Positions 44,354-55,103 of a DNA stretch of 64,000 nucleotides are shown here, in pieces. This DNA is from Apium graveolens (Eukaryota; Streptophyta; Magnoliopsida; Apiales; Apiaceae), in contig NC_133653.1 in assembly GCF_009905375.1 (NCBI RefSeq), positions 54,081,704 through 54,145,703 of the forward strand, read 5' to 3'. A program made the position numbers and the translations under genes. The notes below the pieces were generated by a model. It saw nothing but the letters and a program-made list of their open reading frames with translations, was not told the origin of the DNA and ran no database searches. Every line of letters starts with the position of its first letter. The stretch's first letter is position 1.

Positions 44354-44920
44354 TTGCCTGCTATTAATCACTCTCATAAAGCATTTGGTGTTTCTAATTG
44401 TATGTCTTGTGCTTTTAATATGATGTATGCTTATTTTAATGGTAAGCATGTTTCTAATGATAAGACTACTCCTCGTCAGCATGTGAATAACAAGAAGCAT
44501 GATAGGTCTAAGACTGCTAGTCCTTCTAAGGCTAGAAAGGAGACATTTGTGTCTAAGCTTAAACAGAAATTTGTTAAGGCTGTTTACAAGGTCAAATGTT
44601 CAGTCATTGAGAAAGTTGAGACAATTAAAATTAAAAATGTTGTTTTGCCTGACAAAGGACAGTTCTACAAGAATGCCGGGCCTAACCAAGTTTGGGTTCC
44701 GAAGAAGGGTTAATCCATTTGTGTTGCAGGGCATTAAAACAGGTGAAACCGGGAGTGTGGATTCTTGACAGTGGATCATCAAGACATATGACCGGAGATA
44801 GATCCCTGCTATCAAATGTGGATTGAGAAAGCTGGCCCCCTGGTTACCTTTGGAGATAACAGCAAAGGTTTATCCGAGGGATATGGCTGTTTGCAAGCTG
44901 GTAATGTTATCATTAAACTT
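44354..44920 (+). pseudogene. C2 linker and truncated protease
   Basis: ORF 44354-44713 is basic (SKLKQKFVKAVYKVKCSVIE) and ends in NQVWVPKKG, the phrase that precedes protease in SIRE-like elements. A frame change gives ILDSGSSRHMTGDRSLLSN near 44758-44815, the aspartic protease active site, and then GDNSKGLSEGYGCLQAGNVI near 44850-44913 after another frame change. Homology stops at about 44920; everything from the rest of PR through RNase H is missing. Confidence 0.82.
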
Positions 44921-45720
44921 GTAAATAGTTTCTATATTTTTGCTATATTTATATAAGTTTTTATTTGTATTTTCTGTAATTTTAAATATTGTATGATATA
45001 TGAAATTGAATGTTGATATCTTGTTGATAGATATTTGGTATTTAATTCATTGATATTTGTTTTTATTATTATTATTTGTAGTGTATTATTTTTTATATTT
45101 TATTTTTATTTTATTTTAAATTTTATGCAACATAACAATTAGTATCTAAAGTACTTGACAAGTATCAATCAATGATATGTTGTTAACATTATGTTGCAGA
45201 TATTTGTAAGCTTTTGACATGAATGAGAATTACTTAGACCCTAAGTGATCAATGTTTTATCAAAAACTCATTCATATTAAAAAACAAAATCAAACTTCTT
45301 TCTACATTAGTGATTTCTTATTTTATGTAAAATCCTTTGAAATCACTATTGTACATCATTACTCTCAAATGATTAAATGTATAATTTTCATTCATTATAA
45401 ATCTTAAATACATTTTATCTCTATATTGCCATATGTTCTGTGATACAAGTTCAGTCTCCAATGACTTTCTTTCATTGACAGTGATGAGGTTGAAAACCCA
45501 CAACATCTATCCCAGACTGTAAAGACAAACACAAAAACGGAACCAACCAACACTCTCTTACCAATAAATGTAGTATGAATGAGCGTGAGGGAGATAGTGC
45601 CTTAGTGCACCACATAAGGAAGGTTTTGTAGTCAACCCAGTAGCTCTGTCTCCTACATAGATGAGTAGTATTTAAATCGAGACAACTGCAAGCCCCCATA
45701 CATCTTCTCAAAAAGATGTA
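44921..45720 (+). other. C2 AT-rich replacement segment in place of pol
   Basis: There is no pol homology and no supported ORF. The first 280 bp are very AT-rich, begin near GTAAATAG and end near TTATGTTGCAG (about 45189-45199), so they resemble a plant intron, but no flanking exon is proven. The rest is unassigned. Minus-strand ORFs at 45318-45711 have no recognisable family. Confidence 0.45.
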
Positions 45721-46110
45721 ATGGCTGAAAAGGCTAAAAAACAGTTACTAGATTCATTCTCTCAACAGGGTGCGTCTATTGAAATTTGCCTATCGGCCAG
45801 GGTATCCAATGTAGTGTCACCACTTCAAATATAAACAATTCTTGATGCACAAGGAAATGTTACACACACAAAGGATGAGTTGACGGAAACAAAAGTTTTG
45901 ACCATTTTAAGGTCAGATTCGATTGTTCAAGGTTCGTTAATGGACCAATTGCCTTTACAGGTGTTAGGAGAGGATACTGATCCAAAAGCCATATGTCAGT
46001 GGTCAGTGTCTACCTCCCCAGGCTTAAATCCCCTGGATGTATCTGCGGATAGTGGATCTGACATAGGTGCAGATCGGCAACTTGTTGACAATGATTCAGA
46101 TATTACCTGA
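45721..46110 (+). pseudogene. C2 downstream ORF fragment, 129 codons with one stop
   Basis: ATG at 45721 opens MAEKAKKQLLDSFSQQGASI. TAA at 45832-45834 interrupts it, and the frame resumes to the stop at 46108-46110 (e.g. TILRSDSIVQGSLMDQLPLQ). It lies where SIRE-like elements carry an extra ORF after RNase H, so it is probably the remnant of that ORF. It does not visibly resemble the extra ORF of S. Short coding-like traces may continue to about 46300. Confidence 0.5.
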
Positions 46111-46660
46111 TGAGTCACAAGGAAATGTCTTCACAGACAGTAGAAGGGAACCTTGATCTTTATGCTAAATTCTTTGGATCATTGTTTACCTTCCCAGAAT
46201 TCAAATCTGGAACCCTAAAAGGGAAACTAGCAACTTGTAGATTATGACTCAGATTCATCTGACGAGTTTAACAAGGATGGGGATTTGTGAACTCCCATTG
46301 CACCACATGTGACCTCCTTAAGGATGGCTATGGTGATTTTCCTTGCAGGTACAGCTGGATTATGGAGCTATGAGAGAAGAGTGATACACTTGTGAGAATG
46401 AGTGTAAACACAAGTGGAGAGAAGAGTGAAACACATGTGAGGTACACTAAACAGAATCACACACTCACAGTGAGGAAGAAAGAGAAACCTCTTGTTATTT
46501 CTTTTCCAACCAAGTGAAATATTAGAACTCCTTCAGATGACGACATACATTCCTTCTTTAAGGGGGAGATAAAAGCTTAAGTAATAGTTTGGAGGATTCC
46601 TCAACTAAGGGGGAGAAATAGCAGGGAGGAAGAAACAGATCATATGTACACTACACCACA
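46111..46660 (+). other. C2 untranslated 3' region, repeat-poor part
   Basis: No supported ORF. Near-repeats with GAGAAGAGTGA and ACACTTGTGAG/ACACATGTGAG occur at about 46370-46445, followed by AGGGGGAGA-type purine tracts. Confidence 0.45.
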
Positions 46661-47236
46661 CCATTGTTGTTTGTAACTACGGATCCCATTGTACGGGAGA
46701 GGTGGTAAAACACAAGGTGATTTCCTAGTGATAAGGGAAGAAGCTTTTTTCAAAAAGGGAGTACCATTGGTTTTTATCTGCGGATCCTATTGTACGGGAG
46801 AGGTGGTAAACAAAGGTGATCTTCTTTAATCAATTGATTCTCATAGGGGGAGAAGTAAGAGAGATATGGGCTTCTCAACAGGAAATGTGGTTGTACAAAT
46901 GAAGATGGAACTACTTGAAGATATGTTCAGTCTAGAGGAATATCTACTTGGAATCTGGAAAATGTTAAATCTAGTCCAGAACTTTTCTATTGTGTTCTTG
47001 TTTTGATAAGAATTGCTTCTCAACAGGAAATGTGGTTGTACAAATGAAGATGGAACTACTTGAAGATATATTCAGTCTAGAGGAACATCTACTTGGAATC
47101 TGGAAAATGTTAAATCTAGTCCAGAACTTTTCTACTATTTACTTTGCATTTCTTTTTATATCTTTTTCTTATTTGTTAGTTGAGTTATCCTCTAGGTATT
47201 TGTGTGTTATTGTCTAACAAACAAATAGGGGGAGAT
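46661..47236 (+). repeat. C2 3' tandem duplications and polypurine tract
   Basis: Two direct repeats are present. GTACGGGAGAGGTGGTAAA recurs about 100 bp apart (near 46691 and 46792), each in a GGATCCxATT context. A 121-bp unit starting GCTTCTCAACAGGAAATGTG is repeated at 46870-46990 and 47015-47135, spaced 24 bp apart, with about three differences. Purine-rich AGGGGGAGA tracts occur at about 46560, 46605 and 46846, and finally at 47227-47236 next to the LTR. Confidence 0.85.
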
Positions 47237-48646
47237 TGTAAGTCATATGTCATAGCCTATTTGTATATTCAAGAGGATTCAACTCAACTCAAATAAGAAT
47301 GTAATAAGTAAATAGTGGATCTACCGTCAGAGAGATCTCGCAAAGTAACATCTGTCAGAGGATTCAGAAACAAGGTTCATCTACAGACTTGAGGAGTTAA
47401 TTCACTGGAAGAAGTTCAAGAAATTGATCAAGGCTCAGTGATATAAATCAAGATCGTGGATTTAATCAAGTGACAGAGATCTCGTCAGAGTATCATTAAA
47501 TTACAAGGATTTAATCTGAAGAAAATCAGAGTATCAAAGTCAAGACATGAAGAAACGTCACGGAAGTTAGTCACTCATGAACCGGACGGTACATCGAGTG
47601 TCAACGTTGAAGTGGTGGAATTGATTCATAATTTTCAGTGATTTTCAGAAGATTTGCAGAAGAATGGATGCTGCTCAAGATTAGTATTAATTCTCTATTA
47701 ATTAATTAAGTCATATAATTTAATTAAGAAAATAAATTATATCTGCAAAGATTAATTTATTTGATTAATTAAATTAATTGATTAATTAATTCTGAATTAA
47801 TATTAAGAATTTTCAGAATTTTAATTGATTTAAAATCTGTTATAAATTCAACAAAGACAACTGATTGTATTAGTATGATAATCGGTATGACAATCAATAG
47901 TCATACCGAAAGTCATGCTAATTCAAAAGGATTGTCTTATCAAAATTATTATCAGGATTTAAATCTATTTATTTCAGCAAGACAAACTGTTTGAACTAAT
48001 ATGACAATCGGTATGACAATTGATAGTCATACCGAAAGTCTTGCTAGTTCATTCTGATTGTCTTGCTAGTTCTAAAAGATAGTCTTACCGAAAGTTCTAC
48101 TGGAATTTGATAGTCCTACCGAAAGTCTTGCTGAGCCAAAGAGATTGTCATGCCAGTTCATTTTCATTCGTTTGGTTGATAAAAGAAGCAGAAGCTGAAC
48201 ATTCATTTTAATCATAAAAATAGAAGTCAAGAACACAGAAAAGAAAAAGCAGCCGCCTTAGAAATATTCCATTTTTCATCTACTTAATTCAAGATCTAAT
48301 TTCTAGCTTGTAACGTTAAATCCAAACCACTAGAAATATTTGTCTTGTTCTTGTGTAACAATCTAGCGGATCAAAATCCCTAGAACTTAATCTCAAATCG
48401 CGTTTAGCATTTGATTCTAATTATTACAAAAATAGAAAAAGTTCATGTCGAATTTATTCTAAATTTGTGATAATTAATTTGAGATTAATTCCTTGTAATC
48501 GATACAGTTGTTGTAACACCTTTCAAGTTTAATAATATTCTTATTTAACTTGAATTTTGTTTCACATTTTTTATTCCGCATATATTCGATTATTCGGTGC
48601 TGTTTGTATTCAACCCCCCCTTCTACAAACACATTGGGACCTAACA
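47237..48646 (+). repeat. C2 3' LTR
   Basis: A 1,410-bp copy of the LTR at 40979 with about 18 differences. The short plus-strand ORF at 48557-48826 crosses the LTR-G2 junction and is not a gene. Confidence 0.94.
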
Positions 48647-48969
48647 TCGTCCCAAGCCATTTGTAAACCCCAGTCGCTCAGGCAAGTTTTCTACCTGTTA
48701 TACTTTTGTGGTGATGTATATATGTATATGCATTATCTTGTGATAGATGCATGTTGGTTAATTAGAAAATTTTGCGATATATTGAAGCATGCTGAGATGG
48801 TATATATATGCATGTCTGTTTCGTAATCTGATTATCTATCTGTTGATTTCAATGCTTATAGTTGCATAATACCTATGTTAGAGATAAGCAGTAGTTGCGT
48901 ATACCCTTAGTATAGGGGACCCAAAGGTGAACATTTTCTAAAACCGGGAGTCGATGTTCCCGAGTATAT

Positions 48970-49002
<33 letters not shown>

Positions 49003-49049
49003 ATATAGTTCAAAACTATTAATCGAATAAGGTTTATTTGATAGCTTTA

Positions 49050-49378
49050 TTTATTTAATTAATATTATTCTGAATATTCATTCGAGGACTTATGACTCCG
49101 CTTATTTATTTAATGAATATTATTTTGAATATTCATTCGAAGGCTTATGACTCCGTTTATTTTATTAATGAATATTACTTTGAATATTCATTCGAGGACT
49201 TATAACTCGGTTTATTTTATTTAATGAATATTACTTTGAATATTCATTCGATGACTTATGACTCTGTTTATTTTATTTAATGAATATTATTTTGAATATT
49301 CATTCGAAGGCTTATGACTCTGTTTATTTTATTAATGAATATTATTTTGAATATTCATTCGAAGACTTATGACTCTAA
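49050..49378 (+). repeat. Tandem palindrome array in the G2 5' LTR
   Basis: About six units of roughly 50-60 bp, each with AATGAATATT, a 5-base spacer and GAATATTCATT, then CGAxGxCTTATGACTC. The arms are perfectly complementary, and GAATATTC fits the GAAnnTTC core of a heat-shock element. Spacers between units are T-rich (TTTATTTTATTT). Confidence 0.88.
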
Positions 49379-50588
49379 TTATTTACTAATTAATATTCTT
49401 TATTTTACTAAAGAATAATGTGTCGATAATCAAACTCACTTTTGATTACTCAAATAAAGATATTACTTTCGTATAAGTATATCTTTGGTTATTTAATACT
49501 CATCTCAAGTATAAGTTTTACAGCTTCTACTTCAATTATTTGTATAAAGATTATTCTTTAAGGGAATATTATTTGAATGATAATATTCAGATATTTTCTA
49601 TTATATTGGGACTGATTTATTTTATTAAATCAGCATTACTCCAAACACTCTTTAAAGTGTTTTCGAGTCTTTAAAATGATTTTTAAAAAAGTTAGAGCGG
49701 ATCCCAAAACTCATTTTTATATATTTAAGATCTTCCTTTTAAAGGGGATTTAAATACTCGCTCAAAACCAGAGGGATCCGGCTCTATGGTGTATTTTATA
49801 TTCGCAACAAGGTTGCGGTTTTGGTAAATGAATTGATTACTTACCCAACGTTCGGGAAGTAAGTCCATCTATCGAGTTGGCATAAGCAACATGGGCTCAG
49901 TGGGCGTCCATGAAAGTGTAAGTGGCTCAGTGGGAGTCCATCAAATGCGTAAGTGGCTGAGTGGCAGTCTAGCATAAGGTCCTATTGCGACCAGGGTGAT
50001 GACCAGTGGGGAATTCGTCCATCTACTAGTAGAAAAGGTTACTTATTGGTATCTTTGCCTGATCAGCAAGATACTGGGTTTATGCCATAATTCTTTTCCT
50101 TTCCAAAAATTCATTGGATGTTGCAAACTCTGTTCATACTTTACATGACAGAGGTTTTCAGGAAATGTATAAAGAGATATATATGTGGATATATATATCG
50201 GGACTTAATGAAGTATATCATAACTTCATTTCATTCAATAATACTTCAAAGATTTAATCTATTCAAATCTTGTCTTGTAGTCTCATCTATGTGATGAACT
50301 GTTGAAAGCTCATTATACCTTGAACGGTGGTAGTTCAAGTAGTATTCGGATATAAGTATATTGGAGTATCTTGTAACTTCATCTTTTAAACTTATATCTA
50401 GTAAATGATTATCTTGTGCATGTCAAAGATTTTCGGAAAAACGTTGAGACAAGGTTAGATATATGAGATCACCTTGCAACGATATTTTATACAGTTATAA
50501 ACGGGAACTCTGTGTATATTATACATGTCAGAGGATTTCAAAGATTGTGAAAAGTATATATGTATATATATACTGAATATTTTGTGAC

Positions 50589-50898
50589 TTGGTCGCGTTA
50601 AGATATCAGCTTGGTTCATTTCTTCTTGACCAAGACTTTCATGTGTACTATGAGAAAGCTCATATATTGTTAGTTATTATACATATTATTTTGGTGGGCT
50701 TGTTGCTCACCCTTGCTTTCTTCTTTCATCACACAACATCAGATAGACAAGATGAACATGACCAAGCTCCCAATTCGCGAGCGGATAGGAAACGTTCCGC
50801 AGTTTCCTGTAGGCGTTGATGCCATTGTAGCTGAGGTAGGATCTACCAATAGGCTAGGCTTTCAACTTTTGATGTACCAGACTTATGTATATTTATGA
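50589..50898 (+). other. Overlapping short ORFs in the G2 5' LTR
   Basis: Frames 50589-50819 (76 codons, hydrophobic HILLVIIHIILVGLLLTLAF) and 50713-50898 (61 codons) overlap. Both are open in the 3' LTR too (58805-59035 and 58929-59114) and are matched in G1. They surround the GTTGCTCACCCTTGC word about 430 bp before the LTR end. Protein function is unproven. Confidence 0.35.
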
Positions 50899-51151
50899 AT
50901 TGTAATAATGGCAAGGAATATGTAAATTTATTCAGAAATCCTTTTGAGGTGTAATGACTTATAATTGTGGAATAAAATGACTTGTGTTATTTTTGGTATT
51001 CATCTCTGAGACTATAACTTGTGGTGTGTGTGTATATTGTGGGGTCAAAATACGCAGTAGTTGGTTGACTGTTAAGATTAAGTATTGATAAGGGAAATGG
51101 AACTCGTGACAACCCGAATCCCCGATCTCGGATTTGGGGGTGTTACAGAAA

Positions 51152-51163
51152 TGGTATCAGAGC
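51152..51163 (+). promoter_or_regulatory. G2 primer binding site (initiator Met-tRNA)
   Basis: TGGTATCAGAGC starts five bases after the 5' LTR end at 51147. Confidence 0.94.
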
Positions 51164-51590
51164 CAAGCGTTATAAACCTCAGAGATGATGTGACATTAAG
51201 ATAATAAGTTCACTAAGATAATAAGAACTCTTGCCAAGTTCATAGTCGGGCTACCTAACGTAATACTGACAGTTAAAACCCTTATGGGAACCCTTATAAA
51301 TATCGTGATAGAAGCGTAGCTCGTTATCGTATATGGTAGCGGGACTCCGAACCCTGAGGATGAGGAGCAACAGCGTGATGATGTTTTATTACTAATTGGA
51401 GATCGGATTGTGGATCCGATAGAGCGTCCTAACGCAGGACCAGATGATGTTCATATTGAGGATGTAGCGGTTGAGGATGTTATCCTAGAAGGGATTGTGG
51501 CTGAGGAGGATTCCGTGGAGGATCCTGACAAGAATGAATAAAGGACCATTAAGGAATTGATGACCATGATTAGGGAAACTACCAGAGGTA
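51164..51590 (+). pseudogene. G2 leader ORF relic
   Basis: Homologous to the 5' part of the G1 ORF at 13836-14609: an acidic reading with EDVAVEDV-type repeats near 51455-51540, interrupted by TAA near 51538. The C-terminal proline-rich half is absent because the RT/RNase H block starts at about 51590. Confidence 0.7.
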
Positions 51591-52433
51591 GGATTAGCCG
51601 GTCACTACCGGAGGTTCGTTCAAGTTTGTAAAGATAGTAGCCCCTTTGACGCGGCTTACTCGTAAGACTAAGAAGTTTGAATGGACTGAGAAATATGAGA
51701 AAAGCTTTTAACAACTAAAGCAAAGGTTGGTGGCGGCCCCTATGTTGGCGTTGCCGGATGAAAAAGGAGATTTTGTGAATTGTAGTGACGCTTCGCATAA
51801 GGAATTAGGGTGCTTCTTATACAGCACAGCAAGGTAATCGCGTACGCGTCAAGATAATTAAGGGAATATAAAGTTCGATATCCCCACCCATGAGCTTGGG
51901 CTCGTGGCAATAGTTTTGCCCTAAAGATTGGAGGCACTACTTGTATGGAGAGAAGTGCGAGATTTACACAAGCCATAAGTGCTCTAGTGCATTTTCACGT
52001 AGAAAGAGCTCAGCATATGCCAGAGGAGGCGGTTAGAGCTAATCAAGAATTATGATTGGAAAATTCTTTATCATTCGGGGAAAGCCAATGTGGTGGCTGA
52101 TGCCCTTAGTAAAAAGGAGAGACTCAAGATGATAATGTCTTCGAAAGAGTTGATAAGAGATTTTGAGAAAATGGAAATAGAAGTGAAGGTAACCGGAGCC
52201 GGTACTGAAAGGCTGTTTGAGATTGTAATGCAGCCCGAATTATGGGAAAAGAAAATCATATTATGCCAAGAAAAAGTGATGAATGAAGGAAGAGAGCCAA
52301 TGACTGGAGAAAAGATTAATACCGAGAAAGATGATAAGGGAATAATGAGGTATTCCTACCGAATTTGGGTTCCAAACGTTTAAGAGCGTAAGGACTGGAT
52401 CTTAGACGAAATCCATAGCTCGAGGAATAAGAT
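51590..52433 (+). pseudogene. RT end, RNase H and integrase start, spliced in front of gag in G2
   Basis: The block opens with LAGHYRRFVQ (RT connection). It continues, with a frameshift, as VAPLTRLTRKTKKFEWTEKY and the RNase H start VAAPMLALPDEKGDFVNCSD, then KANVVADALSKKERL (RNase H end, near 52083-52125). After that come the gypsy RH-IN spacer (DDKGIMRYSYRIWVPNV near 52335-52383) and EIHSSRN. It then runs without a break into GGCAAACCCCGAATGTG, which in G1 is gag-linker sequence (13400-13430). Gypsy pol normally follows gag, so this order is abnormal. ORF 52090-52383 is the longest open part. The YxDD box of RT is not included. Confidence 0.82.
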
Positions 52434-53040
52434 TTAGGGCAAACCCCGAATGTGATAGTCAGGGAGGTTGCCATTAAGAAAGGAGGAGCCCATAACATAA
52501 TGAAGTGGAAAATAAGGATTTTAACGTATAAGATAACCCCAAGTATGGGAGAAGGATGAAACATTTCATACTAAGGAAACAGAAAGTCGAGTAAGGAAAG
52601 GAGACCTGAGACGGTACTCCTATACGACAATTCATGGACCTGTCTAAAGAGAACTTAGACTATTATCCCCAACCACCACCCTGAGGGGACATTGCGGTGG
52701 GAAAATCTTTCAGGACCTTTAAGTCACCAAGCTCTCGGAGTTCCAAGGAACAAGCGAACCCAGTCGAGGCAAGAGCCTGGCTAATGGAAATATAGGAATC
52801 ATTTGAGATTCTAAATGATTAACGAATTACAAAAGACTGTTTTGTCACTTACCCTCCTAAGAGAGAGGCCACCTGCTGGTGAAAGGCCAAGGAAGGCACG
52901 GAGCAAGAGATTATAATAAACTGATTTAAGTTCAGTCAATTGTTTTCAGGAAAGTACTTCCCAAGGTTATGGAGATAGTGCAAAATCTTTAGAGCCAGAA
53001 CAAAGGCAGATGAGTATGATGAATTATGAATCTAAGTTGT
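52434..53040 (+). pseudogene. G2 gag core relic
   Basis: Aligns with G1 12881-13430 in reverse. Near 52756-52812 it reads NPVEARAWLMEI, TAG (52793-52795), ESFEIL; then a degraded TYPPKREATCWWKAK-like stretch marks the capsid. It is not functional. Confidence 0.75.
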
Positions 53041-54290
53041 AAAGGTTATCAAGATTCGTTCTGAGGACACGAATCCAGAATGACGGGATGTTTGAAATCA
53101 ATGCTTATGTTGTGTTGGTTCATGAAATAATGATAAGAGAAAGGAAAATAAAAAGAAACTGAAGTGGAAAGGAATATAAAGGCAATAGAGTTTGAGGTAT
53201 GATAAGGGAGTTGGGTATGAGGAAACCCTAAAGACCCGTAGCAATAGAAATAGAAAAGTATGCATTCGTCAGGATGAGGGTGATTCACCATGAGTTAAAA
53301 TTGATGGTTGAAGGCATAAGAGATACATATATTTTATCCCCTGTAAGTTGGGAGGATTCGAGGAAACCTTGAGATAATTCGAAGGATAAATAATGAGACG
53401 CGGATAGACTGAGGAGACAAGGAATTAAGAAATTAGGAAAATTGGATGAAGGAAGTGACCTTCAATAATGTGAAGTGTAAGACCGGTGGCTCGATACCCA
53501 GAAAGGGAGACGCCAGGTATGAAAGATATCCCAACATTGAGGTGACTGTTGAGATAAACAACAAAAGTAAATAAGGAATTATTAAGAAGAGGTTCACGTT
53601 GAACACGACCAATATCTTCCAGAACATCCTTGTTATCGTTACCAAATTAGGCAAGAAAAGCGGATAACCGTTGTTATCTTTTGGAGGCCATATTGATTGA
53701 CCTCATTTTGAATACAGATGTTATTGTGAAATTAGGCATGTGAAATACGATGATATAATACTTGATGTTGATATAAATACATATATGTTTTGTTCTCCTA
53801 TGACAAACCTCTATAGTTCAGAGGTAGATTCCAAGCCAAATATTTTATGGCAATAATTTTTTTTTACGAATATACAATTCTCTTCAGTTCGTTCTTTTCT
53901 CTTCTTTTCATTTCATGTAAGCTGAGAAGAACAACCCTTCCAGAAGGGGAGGTATTGCCGAATGACTATCTATCTGTGTGATAGAAGCCTAGTAGGATAC
54001 CATCTATTGTTTAATTGCTTGTCAAGTACTAAAAGCTGGCCACCTTCTGTACTAACTATGCGATATAACAAGTGTTCATGATCATAGTGATCTCTCAACA
54101 AATTCCTTTACTTCTATATGATTGATTAAACTTTGGGAAATAGAAACAGCTGAAAAAGTAGTAAAGTTGTGGTGGTATTCGGAATGGAAACACATTCGTG
54201 ATACTAAGGTTGACGTGGTTATTAAAAGGTTATAGAACGCTAACGAGCAAAAGTATAACCAGTATAATATTAGGAACGGAAGGTAGTAGC
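53041..54290 (+). other. G2 interior of unknown content, shared with G1
   Basis: No recognised domain. The block aligns with G1 9900-10470 and 12110-12880. A shared frame near 53460-53690 reads KTGGSIPRKGDARYERYPNI and is cut by TAA 53572-53574 in both elements. ORFs on the opposite strand here are shadows. Confidence 0.5.
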
Positions 54291-55103
54291 GATTACGAAC
54301 TGGAAAAGAATGGGTATTGAGAAGCAAAAGCTCTAATGCTAAAAGCTATAATGAGAGTCTGTGCAATAGACTTGAAAGAAATTGGAATGATCACTTAACA
54401 CAGATTGAGTTTTCTTACGACAATAGATCATATGTCATTATCGAGATGTCGCCTTATGAGATCCTTGAGGGAAGACGATGTCGATCTCCCTTATGTTAGG
54501 ATGAAGTTGTAGAGCGCAAGATGCTCGGACCCGCAGTAGTCCAAAGGACCAAGGATATAATAGATCTAATCAGAGGACGGCTGAGAGTAGCTCAAGATGG
54601 ACATAAGAAGTATGCTGATTTGACAAATGAAAGGACAAAGAGTATGAAGGAGGGAACCTTGTATTGTTAAAAGTATTCCCTTAAAAAGGAATTGATGAGG
54701 GTTGGAAAGAAAGGAAAGTTTAAGTCCACGAATTGTTGGACCCTTGGATATATTAAGACGTATTGGGAAGATAGCATATGAGCTAGCCCTACCCCCGAAC
54801 ATGTAGCAAGTCATAACGTGTTTCACGTATCAATGTTAAGGAAGTGTAATTCGGATGCCAGATAAATAGGGGCATATGAGCGCCTAGACATGCAACCGGA
54901 CGTAACCTATATGGAGCAACCGGGAAGGGTTATAGAGTGAAAAGGAGCAAGTGCTTAGGAGAAGGGTTATCATAGGCAGAGTTTAGTGGTAGGACCACAA
55001 TGTGGGAAAATTTACTCGAGAGTTAGAAAGTGCAATGCTAAGAGAGCATCCCTATTCATTTCCTATCTGATTCCGGGACGGAATCTTTTTAAGGAGGGGA
55101 GAC
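54291..55103 (+). pseudogene. G2 integrase C-terminal relic and polypurine tract
   Basis: ORF 54317-54499 encodes NRLERNWNDHLTQIEFSYDN and SPYEILEGRRCRSPLC. Then, after a stop, come DEVVERKMLGPAVVQ, IIDLIRGRL and ELALPPNM followed by TAG 54804-54806. The region ends in TTTTTAAGGAGGGGAGAC at 55086-55103, the polypurine tract. It is equivalent to G1 9111-9900. Confidence 0.86.

Larger units (their letters stand above)
40979..48646 (+). mobile_element. C2: pol-less Ty1/copia element with full LTRs
   Basis: LTRs at 40979-42387 (1,409 bp) and 47237-48646 (1,410 bp) start TGTAAGTCATATG and end GGGACCTAACA; TCGTC is duplicated on both sides. The interior has PBS, gag, linker, a protease start, then about 2.4 kb without IN, RT or RNase H, a short downstream ORF, repeats and a purine tract (CAAATAGGGGGAGATT before 47237). 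Gag (EYEHFKSNPGEGITEVFERY) and the presence of a downstream ORF suggest a SIRE/Maximus-like relative. The LTRs differ at roughly 1.3% by eye. The solo LTR at 1992-3301 is the same family. Confidence 0.94.
39216..51147 (+). repeat. G2 5' LTR, interrupted by C2
   Basis: It starts TGTAATAACCCCAATTTTTGG and ends GGGGGTGTTACA. The two halves are 39216-40978 and 48652-51147, joined by TCGTC at 40974-40978 and 48647-48651. Contents include the palindrome array (49050-49378), the CTCAGTGGGxGTCCAT near-repeats (about 49893-49970), the GTTGCTCACCCTTGC word (50702-50716) and short ORFs (50589-50898). No gene is supported. Confidence 0.93.
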
